The notes: generated by a model not told the origin, from the letters alone. 64,000 nt of DNA from Jatrophihabitans sp. (GCA_036389035.1 DASVQQ010000008.1:1-64000); one strand, 5' to 3'. Shown: positions 19,235 through 28,437, counted from the stretch's first letter. Numbers and translations are program-made.

Positions 19235-20629
19235 ATGCGTAGCAAGCCGGACCGCTCAGGCGCAGGGCGAGCGGTGAGCGGCGCGCCGGCAGGCGGCGAA
19301 CTGGCCCGACGGCTCGGCACGTTCGACGCGGTGATGATCGGCCTGGGGTCGATGGTCGGCGCGGGGGTCTTCGCCGCGTTCACCCCTGCCGCCCAGGCAG
19401 CCGGCGGCGGGCTGCTGGTCGGGCTGGCGATCGCGGCGCTGGTCGCCTTCTGCAACGCCACCTCGTCGGCGCAGCTGGCGGCGCAGTACCCGACATCGGG
19501 CGGAACCTACGTCTACGGCAGGCAGCGACTGGGCGAGTGGTACGGCTTCCTGGCCGGTTGGGGTTTCGTGATCGGCAAGACCGCCAGTTGCGCGGCGATG
19601 GCGCTGACATTCGCCTCCTACGCGGCGCCGGACGGGTGGGCGCGGCCCGTCGCGGTGGCGGCCGTGCTCGCGCTGGCGGCGGTCAACTACCGGGGTGTGA
19701 CCCGCACGGCGAGGCTGGCGAAGATCATCGTCACGGTGGTGCTGGCCGCCTTGGCCGTGGTGGTGGCGGCCGGACTGGCGGGTGGGCAAGCGCAGGCCGA
19801 CCGGCTCGGCGGCTGGGACGACGTCATCGGAGGCGACGTCATCGGAGGCGGCGCTTACGGCATCCTGCAGTCCGCCGGCCTGCTGTTCTTCGCCTTCGCC
19901 GGCTACGCCCGCATAGCAACGATGGGCGAGGAGGTCAGGGACCCGGGACGGACGATCCCGCGGGCCATCGGCGCCGCCCTGGGTATCGCGCTGGTCGTCT
20001 ACGCCGTGGTCGCGGTGTCGATCCTGTCGGTTCTGGGCGCTGATGGTGTTGCCGCGACCGCCGCTCCGCTGGCGGCTGCGGTGGATGCCGGGACCTGGTC
20101 ATGGGCCGGACCCGTGGTGCGCCTGAGCGGTGCGGCCGCCTGCCTGGGGGCGTTGCTCGCGCTGCTCGCCGGCATCGGGCGGACCAGCCTTGCGATGGCC
20201 CGCAACGGTGACCTGCCGCGCTGGCTCGCCGCCGTCCATCCCCGTTACCGCGTGCCGCACCACGCCGAAGCAACCCTGGCCGTGGTGGTGAGCGCTTTCG
20301 TCCTGGTGGCCGATCTGAGAGGCGCCATCGGCTTCTCCTCGTTCGGCGTCCTGCTCTATTACCTTGTGGCAAACCTCGCGGCCTGGACGCAGATCGGACG
20401 CGACCGGCGCTATCCCAAGGCGCTGCAGGTGATCGGCGCGCTCGGCTGCGCCGTCCTGGTCGCGACCCTGCCGGTGGCCTCGATCCTCGGCGGGCTGGCG
20501 GTCTACCTGCTCGGCGTGTTGTACCGCCTGTACCGCCTCGCGTCAGCGCGAAAGAAAACGACCGGACTAGAAGAGAACGACCGGATTACAGGTCAGGATG
20601 GACGAGGCGCAAAGGGTGATCGGCGGTGA
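19235..20629 (+). CDS. APC-superfamily amino acid/amine permease
   Basis: A 464-residue integral membrane transporter with about 12 hydrophobic segments. The opening helix FDAVMIGLGSMVGAGVFAAFTPAAQAAG carries the glycine-rich unwound motif of APC transporters, and SAQLAAQYPTSGGTYVYGRQRLGEWYGFLAGW is the conserved TM2-3 region. Members exchange or import amino acids or amines by proton or sodium coupling; the substrate cannot be read from sequence. The ATG at 19235 is used; a nearer GTG at 19274 (VSGAPAGGELARRLG) is possible. The C-terminal tail is basic and hydrophilic, and its last 44 bp overlap the convergent PIN toxin gene. Confidence 0.87.
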   Translation: MRSKPDRSGAGRAVSGAPAGGELARRLGTFDAVMIGLGSMVGAGVFAAFTPAAQAAGGGLLVGLAIAALVAFCNATSSAQLAAQYPTSGGTYVYGRQRLGEWYGFLAGWGFVIGKTASCAAMALTFASYAAPDGWARPVAVAAVLALAAVNYRGVTRTARLAKIIVTVVLAALAVVVAAGLAGGQAQADRLGGWDDVIGGDVIGGGAYGILQSAGLLFFAFAGYARIATMGEEVRDPGRTIPRAIGAALGIALVVYAVVAVSILSVLGADGVAATAAPLAAAVDAGTWSWAGPVVRLSGAAACLGALLALLAGIGRTSLAMARNGDLPRWLAAVHPRYRVPHHAEATLAVVVSAFVLVADLRGAIGFSSFGVLLYYLVANLAAWTQIGRDRRYPKALQVIGALGCAVLVATLPVASILGGLAVYLLGVLYRLYRLASARKKTTGLEENDRITGQDGRGAKGDRR

Positions 20630-21026
20630 CCTTGGCGAAGTCGCTCAGGTTGTTCGTCGCCAGCGGGAGCGGCGGGTTCGCCGACAACGCCGAGGCCGCG
20701 ACCCACAGGTCATTGGCTCCGCCCCGTTGCAGGTGTCCTCGGTACTTGACGTGCAGTGCCGCCCACTGTTCGGTGATCGTCGCGTCGAAGGGCAGCACGA
20801 CGAAGTTGCGCCTGATCGCCTCGCTCCAGGCGGTCCTTCGCGCGGTGCCCCAGGACCGGGAAAGGGGCAGGGCGAGAAGCTCCCCGACGTTGACGAAAGA
20901 CAGCGTCAGGAGGTGCCCGCGAAGGAGCGGTCGCCAGGGCTCTGCTTCCCCCACGCCGGTCAGCAGCCAGGTGGCGACGTCGGTGTCAATCAACAAAGGA
21001 CCGGCCGGCACGTCGTCCGGGCTCAT
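20586..21026 (-). CDS. PIN-domain ribonuclease, VapC-like toxin
   Basis: A 146-residue PIN domain: LLIDTDVATWLL (first Asp), FVNVGELLAL (Glu), GGANDLWVAASAL (third Asp) and LATNNLSDFAKV at the end give the metal-binding acidic set. VapC toxins cleave tRNA or rRNA; the target here is unknown. The ATG overlaps the stop of the upstream gene by 4 bp (ATGA), as in toxin-antitoxin operons. However, the partner is a 302-residue protein, not the usual short antitoxin. Its 3' end overlaps the permease gene. Confidence is high for the fold, moderate for a toxin role. Confidence 0.85.
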   Translation of the reverse strand: MSPDDVPAGPLLIDTDVATWLLTGVGEAEPWRPLLRGHLLTLSFVNVGELLALPLSRSWGTARRTAWSEAIRRNFVVLPFDATITEQWAALHVKYRGHLQRGGANDLWVAASALSANPPLPLATNNLSDFAKVTADHPLRLVHPDL

Positions 21027-21931
21027 GCGTCCAGATCCGCCAGAGCGCTGGCGATGTCTACGAGTTCCTGCTCACTCCACTGTGCGAGCGGGGACTCGAA
21101 GGTGGCCGGCTGCACCCCTTGCGCGTGTGCGAGCTGCTCGACGGACGCCCTCTCCCAGAACGCCGAGGTGTCGAACGGCAGCGGGTCCGGAGTGCTGATG
21201 CGGCGCAGCTCCACGCGCTTCACGGTTGCGGTGGTCGGGTCGAAGGTGATGATGCCTTCGAAGGCGGCTTGTTCCCGAAGAGCCTCTTGGATGTCGTCGG
21301 CCAGCCCAGCAGGAAAGTCCACGATCACGGTCTCGCCCGTCACCGTGTGCAGCCGTGCGGTATGACGGTCGAAGTCCGCTTCATACAGCGTGCCCACGAC
21401 GACGTCGGACTGGTGTCCGAGGGGGGCGTCAGCCAATCGACGCATCCGCTCCTTGGTGCTGGCGTCGAGGCGACCCTGTCCAGGGACCCTGGCGCTGGTC
21501 AACAGCAGCTCGTCGTGCCGCTCGCCGATGCCGAGCTCCTGACCGAGGTCGGCGAGCGCCCTGGCGATTCCGGTGTCGACCTGGTCGTCAGGTTGGGCGA
21601 AAGACGCGACGAGCCGGTCGAACGCCGCTCCGGCGAGGTCGTCCACCTTGATATCGAGGGTGGCGTCTGTGACCTCAGCAAGCTCAGGGAGCCGGAGCAC
21701 GGCGACGACACTGCCGGGCTCCACGCTCTGGAAATGGAGCCGTGAGGCCGCCTCGATAGCAGCCCGATGGCGGCCTGTCGTACCCCTTCGAGGCTTACCG
21801 AGGGTGGCATACGCCGCTGCCGCGACTGCTGATTCCAAGCCGGTGATCAGGCGGGCGATGTCACTCGCGCGAACCACCCCCAGCGTGGCGTCGCTGCCGC
21901 GCAAGATCGCTCGAAACTGCTCTGCCGCCAT
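21023..21931 (-). CDS. Unrecognised protein coupled to a PIN toxin, putative antitoxin
   Basis: A 302-residue soluble protein with no motif I can name. It starts MAAEQFRAILRGSDATLG at the ATG at 21931; a frame open to 21961 adds ten residues. A helical N-terminal segment (ASDIARLITGLESAVAAAAYATLGKP) is followed by mixed alpha/beta sequence. One part (VVVGTLYEADFDRHTARLHTVTGETVIVDFP) looks like a small beta-barrel. The C-terminal 55 residues (DTSAFWERASVEQLAHAQGVQPATFESPLAQWSEQELVDIASALADL) resemble the toxin-binding tail of antitoxins: a conserved-looking SVEQLAxxQGVxP stretch that may neutralise the PIN protein. The 4-bp overlap with the toxin start argues for a functional pair. Function otherwise unknown. 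Confidence 0.7.
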   Translation of the reverse strand: MAAEQFRAILRGSDATLGVVRASDIARLITGLESAVAAAAYATLGKPRRGTTGRHRAAIEAASRLHFQSVEPGSVVAVLRLPELAEVTDATLDIKVDDLAGAAFDRLVASFAQPDDQVDTGIARALADLGQELGIGERHDELLLTSARVPGQGRLDASTKERMRRLADAPLGHQSDVVVGTLYEADFDRHTARLHTVTGETVIVDFPAGLADDIQEALREQAAFEGIITFDPTTATVKRVELRRISTPDPLPFDTSAFWERASVEQLAHAQGVQPATFESPLAQWSEQELVDIASALADLDA

Positions 21932-22195
21932 GAGCGCAACTCTCGCACAAGCCACTGTCAACGGCCACGATCAACGCCGGCAGGCCACTCGGCGGAGCGG
22001 GGGAGGTGTGGCGCGAGTATGCGCAAGGACCGCAGTGGCGCGCCGCGGCCTAGGTGCCCCCAACGACCGCGAGATCGCCGACACTTCTATACCTCAATAT
22101 CTCGTCAAGTTGCCGGTGTGCCACTTGCTGCCACGTAATAGCAACCCTTAGTGTTCGGGGCACTCGCGCCCGTGGAGGGCGCGCTTGGCCGCGCG

Positions 22196-22363
22196 GATCG
22201 CCGAATCCTGCCCCGCTCGGGTCCCACTTTTCGAGAGCGCTCGGCAGGAGCGGGGGAACCAAACGTGAAGGTCGCTCGCGCGACCTAGGGGTGAAGCCGC
22301 GTGATTGCGGCCGGGTGCCTCCTGCCCGAACCCGACAGCTCACCTCGTAGGCGTGAGGAGAGG
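22196..22363 (+). ncRNA. c-di-AMP riboswitch (ydaO/yuaA class)
   Basis: The leader of the glycosidase gene carries the conserved ydaO elements in order: CCGAATCCTGCC, GAGCGGGGGAACCA, AGGGGTGAAGCCG, GGGTGCCTCCTGCCCGAACC and CGACAGCTCACCTCGTAGGC, ending in GAGGAGAGG. This class binds cyclic di-AMP and in actinobacteria often controls cell-wall hydrolases, usually switching expression off at high ligand. The final GGAGAGG doubles as the ribosome site of the next gene, suggesting translational control. The 264 bp to its left (21932-22195) hold only the presumed promoter. Confidence 0.9.
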
Positions 22364-22371
22364 ATTTACCT

Positions 22372-24069
22372 TTGTTCCGTCATGCCCCCACAGCGGCGCA
22401 CAGTCACGCGCGCCGAGCTGATAGAGGCGCTCACCGGCACCCCGCCCCAACCACGTCCCACGCAGCCCCGCGCAGGTCCTCCACTGCAGGCTGGCGCCAG
22501 AGCCTTCGGGTGAGCCTGGCCATAGCTACCTCCCTGACAGCCGTGATCGCCGGCAGTGCCGTCCTGTCACCGGCTGCCTCGGCAGCCGAAGAGGTCGCCA
22601 ACGGCACGTTCGAGACCAGCACCAGCGGTTGGCTCGGCACCCCCAAGGACGACGGCACCGCTCCGGTGGCACTCGCCCGGGTCGCCGGCGGGCACACCGG
22701 TAGCTACTCCGCCCGGGTGTCCAACACCTCGGCCGCCACGGCCACCACGGTTCTGAACGACGCGCCGAACAGCGTTCCCAGCACGGTCGCGGGCCAGACC
22801 TACCGGGCGACGGCCTGGCTGCGCGCGAGCCAGGCCAACACCTCCCTGGTGCTGCGCCTGCTCGAGTTCAACACCAGCAACGCGCTGGTGACCAGCAAGC
22901 AGAGCTCCTACTGGGCCGCCGACACGCTCTGGCACAAGATCACGGTGGACCTGGTGGCCGCCCGCGCCGGGTCCAGCATCGACGTCAACGCCCTGGCCTG
23001 GGACCTCGGCGCCGGCAAGTCCTTCCTCGTCGACGACGTCAGCGTCGCACCGCTCACGACGACGCTTCCGCCTCCCAGCACCCCGACCGCTCCCACCACC
23101 ACTGCAGGGGTGCTGCCGGCGCAGGGCACCGGCGCGCTGTTCGGCTACTACCAGGCGGGCGGCGCGGACCCCCGCCCGATGGAAACCAAGATCGGGCGCA
23201 AGTTCGACATGATCCACCACTTCAAGGACTTCGACGCCACCAACAACATGTGGCCGTCCACGACGATGCTCGCCCAGGCCAAGGAGGGGCGGACCCTGCA
23301 CGTCGGCTGGGAGCTCACGTCCTACGACGGCGGCTATGACGCGGCCCTGCAGCCGGCGCCGGCGGCGTCGACGTATGACCGCGAAGGCCGCCTCAGGAAG
23401 ACCTGGACCTACCGGCAGGTCAACAACGGCTCGCTCGACCGCTACCTCGACGCGGTAGCGGCCAAGGTCAAGGCCACCCCGTACAAGTACATCGTCGACA
23501 TCGACCCCGAGATGGACGACCGCCCCGACATCGGCGGCACCGCGAAGCTCCGGGCGATCGCCGGCACCCGGGCCGAGTGGGCGGCGGCCCACCGCCACAT
23601 CGTCGATCGGTTCCGCGCCCGGGGCGTCACGAACATCGTGTGGGCCTGGACGGTCTCGGGATGGACCGCGTCCGATCCCACCAAGAAGTGGTCGCTGGAG
23701 CAGCTCTGGCCCGGCCCCGGCTACGTCAACATCATCATGTGGGATCCCTACAACCACAAGGCAGACCGCTGGCGCAGCTTCGGCCAGATGGTCGCACCTT
23801 TCTACAACTCCATCCAGGGCGGGCTGCTGGACGCGGTGGACCCGACCGCCAAGCGACTGCCCTTCGGCCTGGGTGAGTACGGCTGCATCGACGACCCCCG
23901 CCGGGCGGATTGGCTCAAGGCCATCCCGAGCCAGGCCCGGGCCTATCCGGGCATCGTCGCGCTCGGCTACTTCTCCAGCGGTAGCTGGGGAGCGCTGCAC
24001 ACCGACACCGTCGACACAGCCGCTTTCGGGACGGCGGGCAGGGACCCCTGGCTCAGGACGCGAGGCTGA
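22372..24069 (+). CDS. Secreted GH26-like glycoside hydrolase with N-terminal CBM
   Basis: 565 residues. A signal peptide (RQSLRVSLAIATSLTAVIAGSAVLSPAASAAEE) precedes a beta-sandwich carbohydrate-binding region (about 70-225; GTFETSTSGWLGTPKDDG ... FLVDDVSVAPL). A Pro/Thr linker follows, then a TIM-barrel domain (about 255-560) like GH26. Candidate catalytic glutamates are in DIDPEMDDRP (acid/base) and FGLGEYGCID (nucleophile); GH26 enzymes cut beta-mannans and related glucans. The TTG at 22372, eight bases after the riboswitch ribosome site, gives this frame. An ATG at 22382 in another frame gives a plausible but short 43-codon peptide, so a frameshift in the leader is possible. c-di-AMP control suggests a wall- or envelope-related role. 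A strong hairpin follows. Confidence 0.85.
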   Translation: MFRHAPTAAHSHARRADRGAHRHPAPTTSHAAPRRSSTAGWRQSLRVSLAIATSLTAVIAGSAVLSPAASAAEEVANGTFETSTSGWLGTPKDDGTAPVALARVAGGHTGSYSARVSNTSAATATTVLNDAPNSVPSTVAGQTYRATAWLRASQANTSLVLRLLEFNTSNALVTSKQSSYWAADTLWHKITVDLVAARAGSSIDVNALAWDLGAGKSFLVDDVSVAPLTTTLPPPSTPTAPTTTAGVLPAQGTGALFGYYQAGGADPRPMETKIGRKFDMIHHFKDFDATNNMWPSTTMLAQAKEGRTLHVGWELTSYDGGYDAALQPAPAASTYDREGRLRKTWTYRQVNNGSLDRYLDAVAAKVKATPYKYIVDIDPEMDDRPDIGGTAKLRAIAGTRAEWAAAHRHIVDRFRARGVTNIVWAWTVSGWTASDPTKKWSLEQLWPGPGYVNIIMWDPYNHKADRWRSFGQMVAPFYNSIQGGLLDAVDPTAKRLPFGLGEYGCIDDPRRADWLKAIPSQARAYPGIVALGYFSSGSWGALHTDTVDTAAFGTAGRDPWLRTRG

Positions 24070-24092
24070 CCTACCTCATCGCAACGCACACA

Positions 24093-24127
24093 CCGGCGCC
24101 CCGGGACTTTCCAGTCCGGGGCGCCGG
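24093..24127 (+). terminator. GC-rich hairpin after the glycosidase gene
   Basis: A 14-bp stem (CCGGCGCCCCGG...GAC with its complement, one bulged G) around TTTCCA, 24 bases after the stop codon and without a U-tract. It is the only strong hairpin before the next, convergent gene. Confidence 0.72.
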
Positions 24128-24270
24128 CGCGTTCAGACAGATCCGTCGAGATTCCCCCACTCACGGTGGGAAGGCAGCGTAGGAGCCGCTCGCCTTCGAG
24201 AACCTCGATGAGATCATGGGTAGATCTCCCGGCGGTGGCCTACAGCGACGCCGAGCACCACTAGCACGCC

Positions 24271-24537
24271 TCATGCCAGGGCGAGAAACAGCTTCTCCAT
24301 CTTTTTCACATCTACGCCGTCCAGGCCTTCGTCGTTCTGGGTCAAGCACTGTTGCAGTCCAGTGGCAACGATGGCGTACCCGGCGCGGGCCAGCGCCTTG
24401 TTCACCGCGGCGAGCTGGGTGAGCACCGACTCGCAGTCCGAGCCCTCCTCCATCATGCGGATGACGCTCGCCAGGTGGCCGTTGGCGCGCTTCATGCGGG
24501 TGATGATCGCCTTGATCTCGCCGGGATCCAGGTCCAT
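24271..24537 (-). CDS. CsoR/CstR-family metal- or sulfur-sensing repressor
   Basis: An 88-residue all-helical DUF156 protein (IKAIITRMKRANGHLASVIRMMEEG). Cys35 and Cys64 stand 29 apart, as in copper sensor CsoR (Cys36/Cys65), but the CsoR copper-ligand histidine position is Gly60. Loss of that His points to a CstR-like persulfide sensor or a different metal. A strong ribosome site (GGAGGGGAG) precedes the ATG. It is divergent from an MMPL exporter, with two C-tract/G-tract palindromes between them of the type bound by this family, so it probably represses both genes until its inducer appears. Confidence 0.88.
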   Translation of the reverse strand: MDLDPGEIKAIITRMKRANGHLASVIRMMEEGSDCESVLTQLAAVNKALARAGYAIVATGLQQCLTQNDEGLDGVDVKKMEKLFLALA

Positions 24538-24661
24538 CAGTTGCTCCCCTCCACCGCAGGCAGGGCTGCGTTCAGCCCGTCACCCGGGTAGTCCGTAATG
24601 GCTGTCCTCCAGGAGGATGCGATTGCCGGCCCGTTGTGGCGTCAGCCTCCTCAGAGTACAA

Positions 24662-24709
24662 CCCCCCAGGGGGATCTGTTAACGTGCCAGATCAACAACC
24701 CCCTGGGGG
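24662..24709. promoter_or_regulatory. Two CsoR-type operators in the CsoR/MMPL intergenic region
   Basis: CCCCCCAGGGGG (24662-24673) and CCCCCTGGGGG (24699-24709) are G-tract palindromes set in A-rich flanks, 36 bp apart. Short runs of C facing runs of G are the known operator style of CsoR-family repressors. They lie between the divergent CsoR-like gene and the MMPL gene, upstream of the ATG at 24765. Confidence 0.7.
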
Positions 24710-24764
24710 CACTTCTTCCTTCCCCGTCCTCGCACTCAGCGTTCCCAGAACAGAACGGATCGTC

Positions 24765-26954
24765 ATGAGCACCGCCACGACATCCCCGCCCTCTCCGCCC
24801 TCTGGCTCGTCCCACACCGGCAGCAGCACGGGATCGTTGGGCCGCCTCGGCGGGTGGGTCATCGACCACGCCAAGCTGGTCACGATCGTCTGGGTGTTGG
24901 CGATCGTCGGCCTCGGCGCGTTCGCGCCGCAGGTCGAGCACAACCTCTCCGGCGCCGGGTGGCAGGCCAACGGCTCGGAGTCCGTCGAGGCCAGGGAACT
25001 CGCCAGGCAGCACTTCGGCGGCAACGCGTCCTCAGCCATCCAAGTGGTCATCCGCTCTACCGGCGGACCTGTGACCGAAGGCGAGGGCAGGGACGTCCTG
25101 GCCGAAGTCACCAAGATCCTCGAAGCCGAGCCCCGCATCGCCGACGTGGTCGCGCCCATGCCCGGCGCCACCATCTCCCAAGACGGCAGTACCGCCATCG
25201 TGCTGGGCGGCGCGGGCGGCGACACCAACGAGATGGTCCGCGTCGCCACCGACCTCAAGAAAGAACTGCAGGACCTCTCCACCGGCCCAATCGAAGTCAA
25301 CCCGACCGGCTCCTCGCTGCTGTGGAGCGACTTCAACGACGCGAACCTCGAGGCGATGCTGAAGTCGGAGTTCATGTCCTTGCCGGTGACCCTGGCGATC
25401 CTGGTGCTCGCCTTCGGCGCCCTCGTCGCCGCGGGCCTGCCACTCATCCTCACCTTGGCCGGCCTCGTCGCCTCGGCTGGGTCGCTGGTCCTGATCAACG
25501 AGCTCGTACCGGTGTCGATCTGGGCGATGAACTTCGCGATGATGTTCGCCCTCGCGCTCGGCATCGACTACGCCCTGTTCGTCGTGGTCCGCTACCGCGC
25601 CGCGCGCGCCGCCCGCCATGGCAGCGACCGCAACGACACCACTGCCAAACGAGGGGCGATCGCGCAGACCATGGACACCGCCGGCAAGGCAGTCCTGTTG
25701 TCCGGTCTGACGGTCCTCATCTCGCTCTCGGCCGTGATGCTGGTTCCCTCACCGTCCTTCAGGTCGATGGCCGGCGGCATCATGCTCTCGGTCGTCTTCG
25801 TGCTGGCCGCGACCCTGACCCTGCTGCCGCTGGTGCTGTTCAAGCTCGACGACCGCATCAACAAGTTCGCGCTGCCCTGGGCTCGGGCAGGCGAACACCG
25901 GTCACCGAAGTTCGCCGCGTGGGGTGAGCGCCTGTGGAAGCGCCCCCTCGTCTGGGGCCTGGCGTCCCTGGTCGTGCTGCTCGCACTTGCCGCACCCATT
26001 GGCGGGCTCAAGACCGCGATGCCGTCGATCAAGGTCCTGCCCGAGGACGCGTCAGCGAGGATCGGCTACGAGCGCGTCCAGGAGTCCTTCGGCGAAGGCG
26101 CCCCCGGAACCCTGCAGATCGTCGTGGACGAAGCCGACGCCGACGCCGCCACCACGGTTCTGCGCGACAACAACGGGATCGCCGCCACGATGCCGCCGAT
26201 GCCCGCCACCGACGGCAGCACCCTGGTCCTGGTTCAGGCGGTCCCGACTGTCGATCCCTCCGACCCCCTGCTCGGCGAGACCGTCAACCAGCTCCGCGCC
26301 GCCCTCCCCGCCTCGGCCCTGGTCGGTGGCGCGGCAGTGGAGAACCTCGACCTCAAGGCCCAGCTCGACGAGTCCACGCCCCTGGTCATCGCCGTCGTCC
26401 TGGCCTTGGGCTTCCTGCTGCTCCTGACCGCCTTGCAGGCTCCTCTGATCTCGCTGCTCGGCACCTTGGCCAGCCTGCTCTCGACCGCTGCCGCGTTCGG
26501 TGTCGCCCGACTGATCTTCCAAGAGGGACACGGCGCCGGCCTGTTTGGCTTCGAGTCACAGGGGTTCCTCGACGCGTGGGCGCCGGTGTTCTTCTTCGCG
26601 ATGATCTTCGCGATCGCGATGGACTACACGGTGTTTCTGCTCGCCTCGGCCAAGGAGCACTTCGAGCGGTCAGGGGATCCCAAGGACGCCATGGTCGGGT
26701 CATTGGCCCACTCCGGGCGCGTGATTTTCGCTGCAGGCGCCGTCATGGTCGCGGTCTTCTTCACCTTCGCCCTGTCCGGACCCATCCCGCCCAAGGAAAT
26801 GGGCGTCGTTCTCGGCATCGCAGTCCTGCTCGACGCGTTCCTCGTCCGGCTGGTCCTACTGCCCGTCCTGCTGCGCCTCACCGGCAAGGCCGCCTGGTAC
26901 ACCCCGGCCTGGCTCAAGAGGATCCTCCCTGACATCAGCTTCGCCCACGACTGA
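24765..26954 (+). CDS. MMPL-family RND exporter
   Basis: About 729 residues, with two repeats of one helix, a periplasmic-type loop and five helices. Helix signatures: VTIVWVLAIVGLGAFAPQVE near the start, MFALALGIDYALFVVVRYR in the first half and MIFAIAMDYTVFLLASAKEHF in the second. The two Asp-Tyr (DY) pairs are the proton-relay residues of MMPL proteins, which export lipids, siderophores or drugs. The frame is open to 24636 but runs through the operators, so I chose the ATG at 24765. The CsoR-like regulator and its operators suggest induction by a metal or by reactive sulfur, unusual for this family. A small Cys-rich gene follows after 67 bp. Confidence 0.88.
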   Translation: MSTATTSPPSPPSGSSHTGSSTGSLGRLGGWVIDHAKLVTIVWVLAIVGLGAFAPQVEHNLSGAGWQANGSESVEARELARQHFGGNASSAIQVVIRSTGGPVTEGEGRDVLAEVTKILEAEPRIADVVAPMPGATISQDGSTAIVLGGAGGDTNEMVRVATDLKKELQDLSTGPIEVNPTGSSLLWSDFNDANLEAMLKSEFMSLPVTLAILVLAFGALVAAGLPLILTLAGLVASAGSLVLINELVPVSIWAMNFAMMFALALGIDYALFVVVRYRAARAARHGSDRNDTTAKRGAIAQTMDTAGKAVLLSGLTVLISLSAVMLVPSPSFRSMAGGIMLSVVFVLAATLTLLPLVLFKLDDRINKFALPWARAGEHRSPKFAAWGERLWKRPLVWGLASLVVLLALAAPIGGLKTAMPSIKVLPEDASARIGYERVQESFGEGAPGTLQIVVDEADADAATTVLRDNNGIAATMPPMPATDGSTLVLVQAVPTVDPSDPLLGETVNQLRAALPASALVGGAAVENLDLKAQLDESTPLVIAVVLALGFLLLLTALQAPLISLLGTLASLLSTAAAFGVARLIFQEGHGAGLFGFESQGFLDAWAPVFFFAMIFAIAMDYTVFLLASAKEHFERSGDPKDAMVGSLAHSGRVIFAAGAVMVAVFFTFALSGPIPPKEMGVVLGIAVLLDAFLVRLVLLPVLLRLTGKAAWYTPAWLKRILPDISFAHD

Positions 26955-27021
26955 CCTGGCACGGGCGCCGACCGAACCCGCTCCCGGGCCGCAACTACGC
27001 TCACTCATAAGGAGAACCACC

Positions 27022-27186
27022 ATGTGTCGACCCACCACCTGCCGCACCTGCAAGAAGACCACCTGGGCCGGCTGCGGGCAGCACATCAATCAGGTCAAGG
27101 CCACCGTGCCCGCCGACCAGTGGTGCTCGGGCCATTCCAGGGCCGAGCGTCGCGGCGGCTTCTTCAGCAAGCTGTTCGGCCGCTGA
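27022..27186 (+). CDS. Small cysteine-rich protein of 54 residues
   Basis: Starts MCRPTTCRTCKKTTWAGCG behind a good ribosome site (AAGGAG) and ends KLFGR. Five cysteines lie in the order C-x4-C-x2-C-x7-C, then one in WCSGH; together with nearby His residues they look able to bind zinc or another metal. The protein family is common and uncharacterised in actinobacteria. It lies between the MMPL exporter and PhzF genes, 67 bp after the former, and may be co-transcribed under the CsoR-type control. Confidence 0.8.
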   Translation: MCRPTTCRTCKKTTWAGCGQHINQVKATVPADQWCSGHSRAERRGGFFSKLFGR

Positions 27187-27228
27187 CCACCGGAGACCGG
27201 TTATGAACCTCACCCGTTTGGAGCGCAC

Positions 27229-27903
27229 ATGACCCTCCTGCACGTCCTGCGCGTTTTCACCGATGACGACGGCCAATACGGCAACGCCCTCGGCGTCGTT
27301 CTGGACGGCGCCGCGATCGCCCCCGGGGGGCGGCAGTCCCTCGCCGCCGAGCTGGGCTTCTCCGAGACCGTCTACGTCGAGGACGCGGCCACCGGCCGGG
27401 TGCGCATCTTCACGCCAGCCTCCGAGCTGCCGTTGGCCGGGCATCCCCTGGTGGGGACCGGGTGGCTGCTCAACCGGCAGGGTCATCGGGTCACCGAGCT
27501 CAACCCGCCCGCCGGCCCGGTCGCCACCTGGGCCGAGGACGACCTCACCTGGATCCGCGGGCCGGTGGCCGCCGCGCCGGAGTGGACGCTGCATCAGGTT
27601 CCCGACGCGGCAACCGTGGCGGCGATGACTGGCGTCCCGAACCCGGAGCAGGACGCGGACCAGTTCTGGGCCTGGCAGGACGAAACTGCCGGGACGGTCC
27701 GGGCCCGGGTCTTCGCCGCCCGCTACGACGTCCGCGAGGACGAAGCCTGCGGGTCGGCGTCGATGCTGCTGGCCGATCGGCTCCAGCGCCCGCTGACCAT
27801 CCACCACGGCGAGGGCTCGGTCGTCCTGGCGCGCCCGGCAGCCGGCGGCATGGCGGAGGTGGGAGGCCGGGTCGTGCTCGATCACGAGCGAGAGCTGGCC
27901 TGA
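27229..27903 (+). CDS. PhzF-family isomerase-like protein
   Basis: A 224-residue protein of the diaminopimelate-epimerase fold (PhzF). GFSETVYV carries the presumed catalytic Glu46, and LPLAGHPLVGTGWLL and DEACGSASMLLAD are the other signature blocks. It is shorter than most PhzF proteins (260-290), mainly in the central region. No phenazine genes are nearby, and most PhzF homologues have unknown substrates, so a phenazine role is not suggested. The ATG start follows GGAG. It may share the transcript of the Cys-rich gene 42 bp upstream; it converges with the methyltransferase gene. Confidence 0.87.
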   Translation: MTLLHVLRVFTDDDGQYGNALGVVLDGAAIAPGGRQSLAAELGFSETVYVEDAATGRVRIFTPASELPLAGHPLVGTGWLLNRQGHRVTELNPPAGPVATWAEDDLTWIRGPVAAAPEWTLHQVPDAATVAAMTGVPNPEQDADQFWAWQDETAGTVRARVFAARYDVREDEACGSASMLLADRLQRPLTIHHGEGSVVLARPAAGGMAEVGGRVVLDHERELA

Positions 27904-27956
27904 GCGCGCTACCCGGCTGCTACTGCCCGATCGACGGATGTGTGAGGCGATTCGCC

Positions 27957-28433
27957 TCAGCTGTCGCTGGCGCGCCGGGGGACGCCTAGCCATCGCGGCA
28001 CCCGTGCGGCGTAAGACGTGTACGTCCCCCCGAAGTGCTCTGCGAGCGCGGCTTCTTCGGCAGGGATCTGGACCCGGTTCATGATGCCGATGAAGCCGAG
28101 GACCGGGAGTGTGGCGGCCCAGCTGCCCCGTGCGATCGCGTGGGCGGTCAGGAGGCCGGTCATGCCGACGTACATCGGATTCCTGGTCAACTGATGTGGC
28201 CCAATGGTCACGAGTGAGGTCGCCTGCTCGGGAGACATGGGGTCGACGGTGGTTTGGCCGCGTCGGAACTCGCGCACTGAGGAGGCGAGTAAGGCGAGTG
28301 AGGACGCCGCCAGCGAGCCGGCTACCAATGTTCGCCTTGTCCTCGGTGGTCGGGCGTTTGGCGGCATCAGGTGCTGTGCCGCGGCTGCGCCGGCGACGAG
28401 CGCGAGCGGGGGAACCCGCAATGGTCGTGTCAC
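27957..28433 (-). CDS. Isoprenylcysteine methyltransferase-like membrane protein
   Basis: A small integral membrane protein of the ICMT/PEMT-like class. The SAM-binding end is visible as LVTIGPHQLTRNPMYVGMTG followed by two glutamates (IPAEEAALAEHFG) and TYTSYAARVPRWL. Such bacterial proteins are predicted methyltransferases of lipid or small-molecule substrates. I chose the GTG at 28433, five bases after the CDF gene stop, with an AGGG/CAGG ribosome site. The frame is open to 28490 but would overlap the CDF gene. It is the last gene of the cmtR-CDF operon, an order seen in metal-resistance clusters. Confidence 0.82.
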   Translation of the reverse strand: MTRPLRVPPLALVAGAAAAQHLMPPNARPPRTRRTLVAGSLAASSLALLASSVREFRRGQTTVDPMSPEQATSLVTIGPHQLTRNPMYVGMTGLLTAHAIARGSWAATLPVLGFIGIMNRVQIPAEEAALAEHFGGTYTSYAARVPRWLGVPRRASDS

Positions 28434-28437
28434 CGGT